DNA of 64,000 nt from Motacilla alba alba. Its lineage: Eukaryota > Chordata > Aves > Passeriformes > Motacillidae. The notes beneath the pieces were generated by a model that had not been told where the DNA came from, did no database searches, and saw only the letters and a program-made list of their open reading frames with translations. The stretch lies in contig NC_052027.1 of NCBI RefSeq assembly GCF_015832195.1, forward strand, positions 7,684,149 through 7,748,148, in the 5' to 3' direction. The translations under genes were made by a program, and so were the position numbers. Below are positions 51,372 to 64,000 of the stretch, in pieces (the first letter of the stretch is position 1; each line of letters starts with the position of its first letter).

Positions 51372-51851
51372 CTATATGAAATAAATACATGTATATAAAA
51401 AAACGGTACTTGTTAGTAACACAAAAAACCCATTAAAGCCATTTGTGTTAGCCTTCACTTCCAAAAACCCTCAAAAGAAGAAATTACCATTTTTAAATAC
51501 TGGAGCATTAGTGTTAAATTTCTCCCAATATATGCAGCAACAGCCTGTAGAACGATACAGACTTTCCATCAAAGCAAAAACAACAAAGAATATTATTGTG
51601 AGACTACCAAAAGACATAATTTCAAATTACACTGCATTTATTTTTTCAAGCCAAAGGCCAGGAAACTACTTTTGTATTAAAAAGGAAAGCTGCATTCCTG
51701 CACAGTCACTTGGCTACCCAGAAGTGAGAGGTTGCAAAGCACAGGGATCAAGATCTTCACATAAGTGCACTGCTTCTAGTGAAAGAGATGAAAATACTTA
51801 TGCAGTAAATCTAGACAAAGGGCAGGAGTCAGGTGCTGGACTTCCAGATAC

Positions 51852-51920
51852 AGAACAAAACAAACAAACAAAAAGCCAACAAAATCCAAAAACCCCTAAA
51901 CCCAAAACCTCACAAAAAAT
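51852..51920. repeat. A/C-rich low-complexity tract
   Basis: Irregular AAACAAACAAAC and AAAACCCCTAAACCC sequence. Similar tracts occur at 1745-1790, 12411-12470 and 43914-43945. Confidence 0.8.
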
Positions 51921-53784
51921 TACTGTGAAGAGTTTGGACATAAGTAGTTAGAGAATAGAAAGTTAAAGGAATTTTAAATGGTATTTTTCCCTTATTTTAA
52001 TACTATTTGGGATAATCTGTAAGAAGATAAAAGTACTTTGTATTTAATACCACATTAGTTCTTACAGGATGCATCTACAGCCAAGCAGCCTGTGGCTGCT
52101 TCCCATTTCTCCACGACTGCACCCTTAAGAATTCACAATTTCTTTGCCAGAAACAAAATGATTAAAAAGTGTCAGAAAAGAGCAGTGAAGAGGTCTCCAA
52201 TTTCTGCTGTACCTTCTCTGTCAACCTCTTTTCAGACTCCAATTCCTCTATAAATCTCAACCCTACACAATCCCTTGTGGAGTTCAGTGGCTCATGGCCA
52301 ACACAGTCCACATCACCCAGAGAACACAACAGATACATTCTTCACCCTCACAATGCACTTAAACTTGGGCGCCCAGTAATTTGGCCAAAAGCAGGCTTCC
52401 ATTCATCCAACTTCTCAAGCAACTCCTTGTCATTTTGGCACAAGCACTTTACAACTCAATTTACAAGGAAAGTGGCAGTTCAGTTCCAGCTGCAAAGCTC
52501 CAAAAGTAATATTAGGAAAATACGAACCATATTTCACCTTCTATTGGCAGGGCACACACAGCACTTCATTAGTTTACTTAGCACCCAGGAACTGCATGTG
52601 TGGATGGATCAGTTCTTTGATCAAGCCTTCACTTATTTAAAATAGGCCAGACCTTCTGTAGATCAGTCTTCTAGCACAGACCAAAGGCAGACATGTAAAT
52701 AAAGAAATAAAAGCCCATAAAAGTCAGGGGGAAAAAAAAAGAAAGAGGCAATCACTTATTTACACTTAATTAAGCATAAACTAACTCCCCTCCTCCTTTG
52801 GGAAGGATATAGATAAAATATGAATGGAAATAAAAGAGTGGATGAATAATCACTGCAGTTTCAACAATATTTCACAAGCAAAACAAGTATGATAAGATTC
52901 AGTAGCCTGTGGCTGACATTTGTTTGAGTGAACAACAAGATCTTATTTTCATACTTTTGGCCATCTCTGTAGTCTGAGGCAAACTGCCAATTCCTACTCT
53001 ACTGTCAACCCCCAGACCTAATGGAGATGAAAGGCAAAATATAGCTCTGTTCCAACTGCATTATTAATTCCTGCAGGGCCACATTTGGGCTGACAGGGCT
53101 GAGGTCATAATTTAGCCATTAGCACTAGGAACAGCAGGATTTGTCTGCCCAGAACTGCAGGACTGTGGCCACGCTTTCCCTTTTATGTCCAATCAATATT
53201 ATATTTTGTGTTGTCTTGCTGGGCTAATGGAGGAACAGTCACAGCATTGGCTTGAAGAACATTTCTAGCAAAAGACAAAATTCTCCTCACAGACTATCAG
53301 TAGTCCCCCTTCTGTTCTTCTGGTCACATTAAGCTCGGTTTACTTTCTACAAGGATGCAAAAGGAACATAGAAGAGGATTAAAAAGAACTGTGCTGGCAA
53401 GAGCAGCTCTGCCTACACCTTAGGGTTTTCATACCTCTGCAATGCTGCAGGCAGCTTCTCCTAACTAAACATGAAAACCCTCAAATATAAAATACTTATA
53501 ACCCAAAATAAGCCCTACTGCAATATAATACACCAACATTTATGGCACAAGTACAATCTATCACACGATCCTGCCATTTTTTATTTGCCTGTAGGCAGCC
53601 AGAAGTGTTTCCCACAAGGAGCTGTGGAGCAAAAGGCCTGCAAATCCAACTTCTTTGATTTCCTCCTGGAGCCACATTTACCTTCTCATGTTTTCCAACA
53701 ACTCCATGGTGGCAATTAAAAATATGCTTAAATACAAGCTATGACAAAAGAATTTTGTTCCCTGCTGAAATGACTCTTCCTTGC

Positions 53785-53885
53785 CAGGATGTCCCCTGGA
53801 GGTGGGGACCTGGGACAATCAGCTCTCGCGTCGCTCTTGGCCCCTCACCCCTGGGCATCGCTTCTTCTAAAGATTGCCACAGGTA
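53785..53885. other. Short GC-rich, CpG-bearing segment of unknown origin
   Basis: Four CpG sites occur within 34 bp (CTCTCGCGTCGCTC and GGCATCGCTT) in otherwise CpG-poor DNA. The surrounding wording, TCCCCTGGAGGTGGGGACC, looks like repeat-derived sequence, but I cannot assign a family. Confidence 0.4.
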
Positions 53886-56800
53886 CTGAACAGGACTGAA
53901 TTAAGGAAACTCAGTTTTACGCTTCTACAGACTGCAGGATGATAGTTGGAAGGATGAAAGCTGCATCTTCTTCACACTCAACTTACAAAGACTTCAGACT
54001 TTGCAATTTCCTTCTGTGATTTCTCTGAGGACCTTTCATTTCCCTCCCCAACATTTTGAGATCCAGTCAGCTTTCACTTTACAGTCAGCTCTTAGTCAGA
54101 GCCTGTGAGCAGGATGAGCTGAAGGTTTTAAGCATCTCTGTATCATTGGCTATTTTAATTAGGTTTATTTTAAAATAACAACATAGAACCACTATCGTTC
54201 TCCTGACTTTAAAATTGGCTGCTGTAGTTCATTGATTTTAAAATATTTGATGAAGAGAAAGAGATCCCTAAATGACAGCTTCTGATATATGGTAGGGCTT
54301 TATTAAATGTTGAAATATTTAACTGAATTCAGTGACTCAGAAAAATTCAGAGGATATAAATTCAGAGTGGTAATTTTATAGATTAAACAGCAGCCTTAAG
54401 GCCCCAAATTATTTTAAAACAAATTTTATCGACTTTTTTTGAACATTTAAAATTTAAATGTCACTGTCAGACCCACATAAGGTCATTTCTGTACAGTTTT
54501 CTCACACACTATGGTACCAACTAAATTCTAATCCATCTGCATTCAACTGGTACATACACCTTGACAGGTTATAAACAAGGCTGAACTTAAACATGTTCCC
54601 ACTTTACTTAATTTGCAGCAATACAACCTACTTTTACATAAAAGAGCTAACATTAGGCAGCACTAACATATCAAAATAAAACATGTTCACATAGCATGTA
54701 AAGCTGATGCAACCCCGTTTTAAAAAAGGAAAGAAACAGTGGTAATAATTGGGCAGGTTTTCCATAGAAGAAAATTGACACTGAAGGGATTCCCACTCCA
54801 GACAGATACTCAAATCTTAATTTACCTAGGAAAAAAACATTTAAAAATTTTCTGTGATTAAGTTAAAAATAAAAGTCTGTTAACCAGCAGCTCTTGACTC
54901 CTGTCATGCACCAAAAATGATTTCAAAGAGGTGTACAAGGATCTCACAGCACTGCTTAATAAATAGCAGATGAAATTCAATGACAATCAATGCAGAATCA
55001 AAGCTAATTATATATACAATGATGGACTTGAAATTAGCTGTTAATATTCAGGGAAGACTTTGGAGTAATCACTTAGGCTGGCAGTTCTCTCTGTGTCACC
55101 TCCATGCTGCACGAGGCTCTGAAGGCAAACAGAACCCAAGGAATTACTATTAAAGAATTAGAGAAGAGTGAAACACCATCACAGCCATCTTACGAACTCG
55201 CCTTCTGAATTCTGACAGCATTTCTGCTTGCCCATCTCCAAAAAAGTGATCAGGAAAGGCATGAAGGATGAGCATGGGCATGCAATGGCTTCTGTTTCAA
55301 AAAACAAAAAATGCAAACCTGAAAAAGAGATGATTCAGGGTAGACAGAGAGGAGTCTACCAGCAGTTTCTAAAAATCAGGAGTGGCATGAAGGAGATGAA
55401 CACAGAACCAGAGCTCACACTTTGTGCCAAGAGCTCCAGAGCATCAGGTGGATGCTCCTTCCTTTGGCTAAAGCATGTGCTGCCACAGGACACTGCAGAG
55501 GCCAAAAATATTTAAATGGTGTGAGAAATCAATTAAAATCCAGTCAAGGGCTATTTAAAGCAATTACACAGCTACAAGCTCAGGCTGAAGAGGCCCCTCA
55601 GCCCAGAGCATCCCTGGCAGGGCAGCTCCCAAACATTTTGCCTTCCCCTTTTGCCCTCATCAGCAGCCCAGCTTACTGAGCTACCAAAACCCACAAAATA
55701 TTGGGCTAAACAGACCTCTATGGCCATTTTGGTATTTTCCTGTGAAAAGCTATGAAGCTGAGACACATTTAATTGTGGTGCAATGGGATCACACACTAAA
55801 AATAGTGACATCCAAAGCTCTATCACCTGCACGGAATAAGCAGAAAATTTAAAGAGCCACTCTGAGGCAATGTATAATTCATGCAAATTTTGCCATCTAA
55901 GCTCTTTAGGCTTTTCTTAAATAAGCAAATAATTCATCCTCCACATCCTCTGCAGTCTGAAGCTCGTACTGATTATGTTGATACCCTGCTAGAATTTAGA
56001 GCCCAGCTGAGCACAGAGTCCCATCATGTCCTCTGCAAGCAGAGGAAGAGAACGTTCTTGCCTCACAGAGCCAGCAATATTAAAGAAAACATTACACAGG
56101 GATCACAGAAGACCGGAAACAGAGATGAGGCAGCTCCAAACCAGAGCCTCAAGCACAGAATTCAATATTTTAAGTTAATGTCTATGCACTTCTCCCAAAC
56201 TGTGTCAAAAAGAGATAACAGTGGATCTTTCCAGATGGGCAAGCTAACTACTGTGAAAAAGCATTTGAGAATCTCATGCAGATATCATGCCTCGGCTGAA
56301 GAAACATGATCCAGAGAAATATTTGTAATTATTTCACATACCCATAAATCGTGACGGATCCCAAGCGTAACCTTACTGTATCTTTCAGGTAATTTAAATG
56401 GAAACCTTGCCCAGTAGTCTTGGGCTAGTGCTGTGAAATCTCAAGGGATAAGAAGCACAAATCACTACCAAGAAATACAAGATAGGTACATGAAGACATC
56501 TGGTACAGCTTTCTCAAATTCCAGACTCCGGCACTGTCAGTAATGAACACAGTTAAAGAAACCTTTTCTTGAGGGGTCTGATTCTTCACCTTTTTTTTTA
56601 ATCAGAGAATTTCTACAGTCCCAAGTCTATCACAAAGCACATGATAAAGAAACACACTGTCTGCTGTGTTACTCAAAAAAAAAAAATCTTCTGAGAGAAC
56701 AAAATATCCAAACTCAGAGAAAGATAATAGGATCCACAGACATGTCAGCTGGTTTTTGAGAGGCTTTTTTCCTTCACATCAGCTTGTATTCACATAGCTG

Positions 56801-59800
56801 TCTTACTCCTTAAGCAAAAGGCAACAAAGACAAGGTCCCAAAGGTGTAAACCAGCATGTGAGCACACAGAATCCCCTCTAACTCCACAAACACACCAGCT
56901 GGCTTTTGATATTTTTCACAAAGTTTTGGTACAGCCTTTGACATCCGGTTTCAAACAGTCTAGAGGTAACACGAAGTAGCACTGTTAGTATTCTAATCTG
57001 AAAAACCCCAGAAATATGAGATCCATCACAATAATGCAGTCTAGCAGTGCTATAATTTGGGTGACAGCATGAATGAGTCACAGGTAATTGTCAGGTAACA
57101 GGAGGAACACAACTGCCTTCAGTCAGCACCAGAGTCCCACTGCAGGCATTGGAAATAGTTTTTTGCAGTGGTAAAGCAACTCAGGGAAGCAGAACAGAGA
57201 CAATCAGAGTTAAGAAAAATACAATTGAAAATACTTAATGAAAGGATTTCATTCTTATAAATAAATCACAGTCATATTCACTGTAAGGGTTCCTATTCTC
57301 CAAACTAAGAAGAGTCTTTATTTTGCAAGTCACACATGCAAAAATGGATTCTCCTCCTTAGAAAAATATTCTGTTTCCCTGCTGATGGCAGTGCTGATTA
57401 CACACTGGTTTTGTCCCAGTTTGCTCTGAAAAATATGCTAGGACACAGATCCATTTTTGAGGAGGATGTGAAGTCCAACTTGTGGCATCTGATCGAAAGA
57501 TACAGCAGTATCTCTTTAAATATTTAGTTTCCTGCCTAAAATTATTACTGGAATATCAAAAAGAGCCCTGTGACACCTCCAGTGAAAATTCTCTCATATG
57601 AGAATCCCAGTTTTAACAACAGAGATCTCAGGAACTACTTCTCTCACTTAATGAGCCTTGGCAGCCATTCAAATTAAACACTCTATTGTGCAAGGAGCTA
57701 ATTATGCTGAGATTAAACCCAGAGAATGATAGGGACATTTACTGTACTTCTGGCAATTATAAGAGCTCTCAGTATTGGAGAATACAGCTTGTATTTCATA
57801 ATTCTGAAAGATGTCCCTGCTAATCCAATAAAAAAATGCATGTGCATGCTCACACATACAAGATTAATTAAATTTTTTAAACATTTTTCAGCTATTTCCG
57901 ACACACATTCACAAATTATTATTATTTGTTTTGCCTTATTTCTCCTGTATCTGAATGTTCGTCCTGTCTCCCATAAATCCATTTGTCATAATCCTCCACC
58001 ATTTCTCTGATAGGCAATTAATGTTATCTCTTTCCCTAGGAACGCTGAAGTCATGACAGTAAAATATTTGCTCATTTAGTACTCTAATTTATTTTTCCAG
58101 CCTCTTCCCTGATAGTGCCCTTTTCTTTCCCAGAAAAGCCAGTGGTCAGTTATCTCTGTCACTGCTGCCCAGGGACAATGATGTAAATAGAGGGAGCTTT
58201 CCTCACTTGGCACATGCAGGCAGGAGCACTTCTGAAATTTCAGGAGTAAAACTCATCACAGGATGATTTCCCACTTCCTCTCCACTAATGTCTGCTTGGA
58301 AGAGGTTTGATTATGCAACCTAAAACCCTCAAAATCCCCCCCATAAGGGCCTGGGGAGACCAAAGACAAGTGACCACTCTTCTGCAGCAAAATGTGTTTA
58401 ACATCTCACAGGAACACGCTCTTGCACACACGATGGGAAGCAGGGTATCAAAGTAATCAAACTTGGATTTATGATGGATTTTGCATCTTGTGGTTTTCTC
58501 CAGCAGCATCTAACAGTGTGTGTAATGTCATTTAAGGTTCCCCCATTCCACAGTCCAGGCACTCACAGCAGCTGCTTCCCCAGGGGATTTGCTGGTGTGC
58601 GATGAAAGCAGAGTCCCTGCAGCACCCCCCCTCTTGAGGGAGAGGCATCAACAGAGCTGTGCTTCTCTACCCTGCCTTTGGTTTTCATGAAACTTGTCAA
58701 ACTGCAATGTATTGAACACTCCTAACCCTGCTTTTCCCATCCCATGGCATTCAGGAGCCAGAATCATCAGCCTGAGCGATTAAACAACCTGGTCTGTGCT
58801 TCTGGTCAAAAGCAGCTTTTCAAGTTTTCAGCCAAACTGGATCACCTGGCAGAAGGAAAGCTGTCTCTATCATCTTGAGGCAGCAGGGTTCCCTTGAGGA
58901 AAACTCTCCAGAAGCTGTGAGGCAAAGAAAGCCCTTGTTCCCATGGGCAGCCTTCACACACAAATTCTGCAGTGTTTCATTTTCATATTCTCTATCAACA
59001 TATTGTTTTGCTTAAAATGGAAAAAGTAAATGTGAAAGGTGTGACCTCTCTGGGGCTGATGGGTGTGAATCAGGGCACGAATGAGCTGTATCTGCAAGTC
59101 ATGATTACTGAAACACATCTCTAGAGGACTGGAGGCAAAACAAGGTTGGTATTATTAAATGTAGCTCACCGTAAAACAAGATAAATCAGAAAGAGTTACA
59201 GGTAATCATCTGTATGTTGTCATTGGTCAATCAACAAACTGCATTTAAGAATCTGTGATAAAGTAATTTCCTAATTAACTGCTCATCACAAGCACCCTTG
59301 GAGAGAACAGAGGGGCTGAGCTAATTGTTGCAGTAAAACCAGAAGATAAACGAATTATAAGTTTCTTTAAACAAATAAAAGAAAGAGGAAGCAGAGCAAT
59401 GCACTGAAGGAATGCACTTCCTAAGCTTGCACTTCGCTCTGTTCTTTTGTATTTTTGTTTCTGCTGCAGAGCAGGCACACGCAACGCTCCCAATAAATGC
59501 CATCCCATTCATCCCCTGCATTCCCCCACGGTGCTATTCTAACATTCCACATTAACTTTTGCTTTCCCTCATGCCAAACCCCAGCTCCTGCATTTCTGAT
59601 AACACCAGGTGCTGGGAAGAGAGCAGGGACAGCACAGCCCCGAGCGTGCTCCTGCCTCCCCTCCCAGAGCATCAGGAATCACAGAACCAGCTTCCAGCCT
59701 GTTACACTATGGGACGATCTCCTGTTTGAAACCTGTACCTTTTCAGTTCTGCAACAGCCACATCCAAGCAGGTGCAAAGCCTTTGCAGACGCCCCTCCTG

Positions 59801-62800
59801 CTCCAGCAGCCCTCCCAGGAGGTGCATTTCAGAGCCCTTGGCTCCTTTGTAAACCTGGTCTTACCAATACCACCAGGAAAACGCTGGCCACAAATCTCTC
59901 TCAGCTGAATACACAGGTTTTGCTAGTTTCTCCCCACTAAGGTTTTAAATGATTGATTTTAAAATAAATATAAATGAAAAATGTGATAACTTGATGAAGG
60001 CAAGTATCTTTAGCAGGCTGGTTTCCTAAAATCTTTGTTATACTTTTAAAAAGGCAAAGATTGCATAACACCACCACTCTGGAAAACTTTCAATTATGTA
60101 GTCAAAAGCCTTCAAAAAAGTAATGAATTTAGTGAATTAAAAATTTATCTAACTCTTTACATGTCACCATTCCCAACAGTTGGTTTTCCTGCCAGGATGC
60201 AGTATCTGTGTTTGAAAATCCTTATGTAACTTCTGAATTTTTCCATCTTGCTCCAGCAGGCTGACATAATCCAGAGTCTTCTGTGTCCCTGTGCACATAC
60301 TAGCAGTGAAGTGTGAATGCTGCATGGGAATAGCTTAAAATATTTCTTTAATATTTTATCATAACTTTAGTCGATGTTCATTTGTGTTCCCTCCAATCTC
60401 AGGTGCTGGCAGATGGAGGTTTTTCCTTTTTAACTAGCAGGAGATGGAATTTTCTGGTTTGTTTTCCCCTACAGCAGATGTATTCATATCTCAATATATT
60501 TCAGTAATTCTTCTATTCCTCACCTCTTCCTTGGAGATTGACTGCTTACTTGCACAGTGTTTTTTAAATAATGATGATTTTTTTTTTTCTCTCCTTGACA
60601 GGAGAGACAGGTTCTAATATTTTTAATTTAACTATTACATGTAATTTGATAATTCCTAGTAAGAGACAGATAATTCTCCTTATAAATATGTGGATTGTCA
60701 AATTTAATTTTTTAAAAAGTCAAATACATTAGGGGAGAAACCCCCAAATTTAGGTAAGGAACCAATATTCTATCAAGGCCATATGCCAGTAAAACTCATC
60801 TCCATTTATTCTCCAGTCTGCTGCAACTGAAGCACAGTTTCTCAGATTAATAGATCCAGTATCACTATTTAATCCTCTCCTCAGTGACAGGATATAATGA
60901 TCTGATGAACATGCTACTTAATGGACTACCTGAAAGTGTTCAAAAACCCTAGTGATGAGCACAGGCTAGCAAACTATAGAAATTATCCTAGAATAGAATG
61001 AGAACTGAGAAATAAATCAGCCTGTAAGGGACAAGATTTATTCAGGGATGCATGGGGCCTTTTTTTTCCCCATAAGCATTTCCATTTTAATTCCTTTATT
61101 AATATTTTTATTGTTTCCCCAGCTCCATGTGAATGCACTGGAATCATACAAGGTCTAATCTAAATTACCTTGCAGACCAAGTTTGATAACCTCCCACAAA
61201 TTACCCTTAGCTCAGTAACCTGGCAGTTTGTGTATATAAATTGCCAAAGATACATGGCGCCTCCCTGCTTCCTTATAAATGCAATTTACCATGGATTTAT
61301 TACTAATATTACAATACACAGTCACCCTGAAGCAATTCTTTATTTGGTTTTCATTTCAATAGGGCAGAAGTCAATTTGTCAGCCATGCAGGCTCCTTGCT
61401 CAGTGGGTGGCCAGGAGCCACATCCAGCACACGCCAGCCCAGAGAGTGGCTGGGCAGAAATCAGCTTCACCTGGCAGCCAGGGCAATTCCCAAACTTCTG
61501 TCAGGTCAGCCCGTGTTTATGCCAAGGACAAACATCAGCAAGGACTTCTTGGCACTGCAAATACTGGAGAGATTTCTATGCCTGTCCTACACAGGGACTC
61601 AGACCTTTCAACACTTGCAGCACCCCTGGAATTTACATGAACAGGAAGATATTGGCATCCAGTCCCTCAGGCAACAACCCAGTTCTGTAGAGTTCACTAC
61701 ACAACCACTCACAACCATCTAGTCCACAATGCCAAGACCCCCCAAAAAGCTTTAAAAAGTGACATAGCTTCCTGCATAACTCAACAGTAAACACAGTCAG
61801 ATCTACGTGGATCGTGTCAATTATCTGCAAAAATCAAAATCCATTTATCCAAATGAGATTAAAAAAAGAAAAAAAAGCCCCCATAGACATAAGATTCAAC
61901 ATCTTGGAATGACTGTGAAATGCCAACATAAACCAAACCTCCAAAACTTTACTGTTCCGGAGAGGGAAACACTGAATTGCATCTTTACATCTCAATCAAG
62001 TACCAAGTTAACTTTGTTTTTAATTACCGATCAAATTAAGACCATCAGGACTATTTTATTATACAAACTACAGAACTCTTCTAGGCTTTGGTTATTTCTG
62101 TATACAGTTATAAAAGGACATATAAAATAAGGTTTTCACATCCACACACTAATCAAAAGCAGAAGAGAATTTATGTGATAAACATTTTGTAAACAGCAAT
62201 TCACATAAAAAGCCATTTTTAAAGCACTCCTAATTAGATTGTCAGTGTGCATTGCACACACAATCTACCGTGCAGAACTCCTATCCAAGGACTGTTGTGT
62301 GTCTTAGCTTCAAATTCAACCTCTTTTCAACCACATCCCAGGTCTTGCCTGCTCTCTTAATTTTAACCTCATCCTTTCCTGCTTAGTAGAATGCATTTAA
62401 AGACTCAGCACTTTAGCAGAGTTCATGAATAGAATAAAAACATTCTTTGCAGTTTGTCTTTTTATTTCAGTAATTAAAACATAATTATACTAATTCACTT
62501 GCAAAATAAAAGGGAAGCATAGTAGTTTTAAAATACTTTGCTTATTAAAAGTACCATAATCACTTCACTGCTTTGCTGAAAAAGTAATTTTGTTATAAAT
62601 ATCTGTGTTTAATTTATTTTGTGGATATACAGCCACTGATAAGCCACTCAAACACACAGCCCTGGGTATAAGGATAGGAAAGCTACTGTCAATAAAATAT
62701 CCATAATATGACTCAATATGCACAGTCATGCTATTTGCAAACAGACAGAGGGCAGAAATTTAATGTACAGCTGGCCTGGCATACAATCCACCTGTGATTA

Positions 62801-64000
62801 ACAGCAAATGCATGATATTCAACAGGGGTGTGGCTACACACAATTCCTCACGTGTTCAGGTCTGTGTTGCAGCTGCAGATGCAGCACAGAGATGTGTCCT
62901 AATGCAGAAACAGCAGATGCATTACCATGAAAATGTTTCGAGACACCAGCATTGCTTTTTGTCAGCTCATACATTTTGACAAGTGACAATAATGATAACC
63001 CCGAGTTTTATTTCCAGTAACAGATGCAGCCTGAGGGCAACAGTACAAGTTGTACCATGTCTTTCTAAGCCCTTCCCCAGTCTCCACACTGATCTCCATC
63101 TGCTTGGCCCTCCTTTAAGGCTCTCTTTAGATTTTAATTTGTGCCTTTCAGTCAAGCTTCTGACCAGCTGGTAAACAGAGAATGAAAATTCCAGATACTA
63201 CCATTGATTCAGGACCTAAGTATTCATTCCATCAGGCAGACAGCTCATGTGTCCAGGCTGGATTACACTGGATCACAAGAACGCTCATTAGCTCAGGGGA
63301 TTCACAAATGATCCTTAAGAGCAACTGGCTCCCTAAGCCTGAAAGGTGCTGGGAAGGGGCACTCAGCTCTGCTGCACATGAATTAGCTCGTGCTGTGCAC
63401 GAAAGGAAACTTTGCAAACTGCTCCCAAGTTCCTCCATGCTTGGCCATCCTTCAGTGCACCCATCAGCAAAAGGAGCATCCAGAACCCTGACACAGCTGC
63501 TCCTGAAAAGATGACCTCAGAACTTGGGAACATGTGAAATGCTCAGGGCAATGGTCCATGATTTCATGTATTTTTTATTTCTGAGACTTTAGCATGTTGG
63601 TTTTCCTTCCTCCTCTCACGGATCAAAAGGCCTGAGGTGTTTCCTTCCTGAAGAGCTGTGTTCATGAGAAGTTATTGCCTGCTCCTTCAGAAGCAGGGCT
63701 TAATCACCCTGTTTCACACAAGCCACTGAAAACATCAGAATGGCATAGCTAGAGCCAAGGTTAAAATTAAACCAGTGAGAAAAAGACAAGAAATAAGTGA
63801 CTCCCATACAAAGAAAAAAAAAATCCCAAACAACCCTATCATTACAGCCTACTGTGGGATCATGTTTCATTCCGAAAAGTTTGAAAACATGGATACATAA
63901 CAAATGACATTAAGGTAATACATTTCATACAATTCACATTTCCCATCTCATAAAAAACAACAATCCCTGCCACAAACTCCTTTTGATCAAAGAACAATGG
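53886..64000. other. PTPRG intron, unique sequence to the window edge
   Basis: About 10 kb of intronic DNA. Modestly GC-richer patches lie at about 58540-58960, 59480-59930 and 61376-61740. Chance ORFs of up to 156 codons occur with no recognisable domain. The stretch at 57680-58030 is AT-rich with GATTAATTAAATT-type cores and could be conserved. I see no PTPRG exon coding for the upstream DPYWAYSG-type peptide. Confidence 0.6.

Larger units (their letters stand above)
49339..53784. other. PTPRG intron, unique sequence
   Basis: AT-rich intronic DNA that includes an AT microsatellite (51356) and an A/C-rich tract (51852-51920). A 168-codon plus-strand open frame at 51445-51951 runs into the A/C-rich tract and has no recognisable domain. 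Confidence 0.6.

Noticed and set aside
51445..51951. 168-codon plus-strand ORF
   Set aside because: There is no known motif, and the C-terminal part is translated A/C-rich low-complexity DNA. It is likely a chance ORF.
1..64000. CRISPR arrays, operons, tRNA or rRNA genes
   Set aside because: The tandem repeats present lack CRISPR-like spacers, and no tRNA or rRNA sequence was recognised. The window is vertebrate intronic DNA.

Overview
This window is vertebrate nuclear DNA, almost certainly from a bird and probably a songbird. CR1 LINE copies carry the typical avian 3' end, there is a solo LTR of a type I associate with avian (especially passerine) ERVL elements, and an ancient MIR-like SINE and a palindromic MITE-like element are also present. 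CpG is scarce and no compact gene layout is seen. There is no prokaryotic content: no operons, tRNA/rRNA genes or CRISPR arrays.

The only coding sequence I can support is one 180-bp exon on the minus strand at 1989-2168. It encodes the N-terminal part of the carbonic-anhydrase-like domain of receptor-type tyrosine phosphatase gamma (PTPRG). It has a consensus donor (GTATGT) and a pyrimidine-tract acceptor, with phase 1 at both ends. Because the gene runs right to left, 1-1988 is the downstream intron and 2169-64000 is the upstream intron. At least 61.8 kb of that upstream intron shows no further recognisable exon.

Intron content from left to right: a 3' CR1 fragment (1-550); the exon; an antisense MIR-like SINE (about 3070-3225); a GC-rich minisatellite of about 7.8 copies of a 33/34-bp unit (5877-6137); a stretch with a repeated CACCGGTG palindrome (13160-13620); a T/G-rich tract (17047-17120); an ancient inverted-terminal-repeat element (17936-18166); long homopolymers (21862, 29415, 29674); two AT-rich non-repetitive stretches that look like conserved enhancers (34510-34945 and 37512-37990); a solo LTR with a 5-bp target-site duplication and an internal 40-bp minisatellite (38539-39746); a second CR1 3' end (42811-42965); a purine mirror-type tract (49262-49338); and a short CpG cluster (about 53785-53885). 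The rest is ordinary unique intronic sequence.

The most interesting structure is the solo LTR, with its own six-copy nested minisatellite, inside a giant PTPRG intron. I saw no convincing sign of a new gene system. The long open frames in the window are either tandem-repeat artefacts or chance ORFs.
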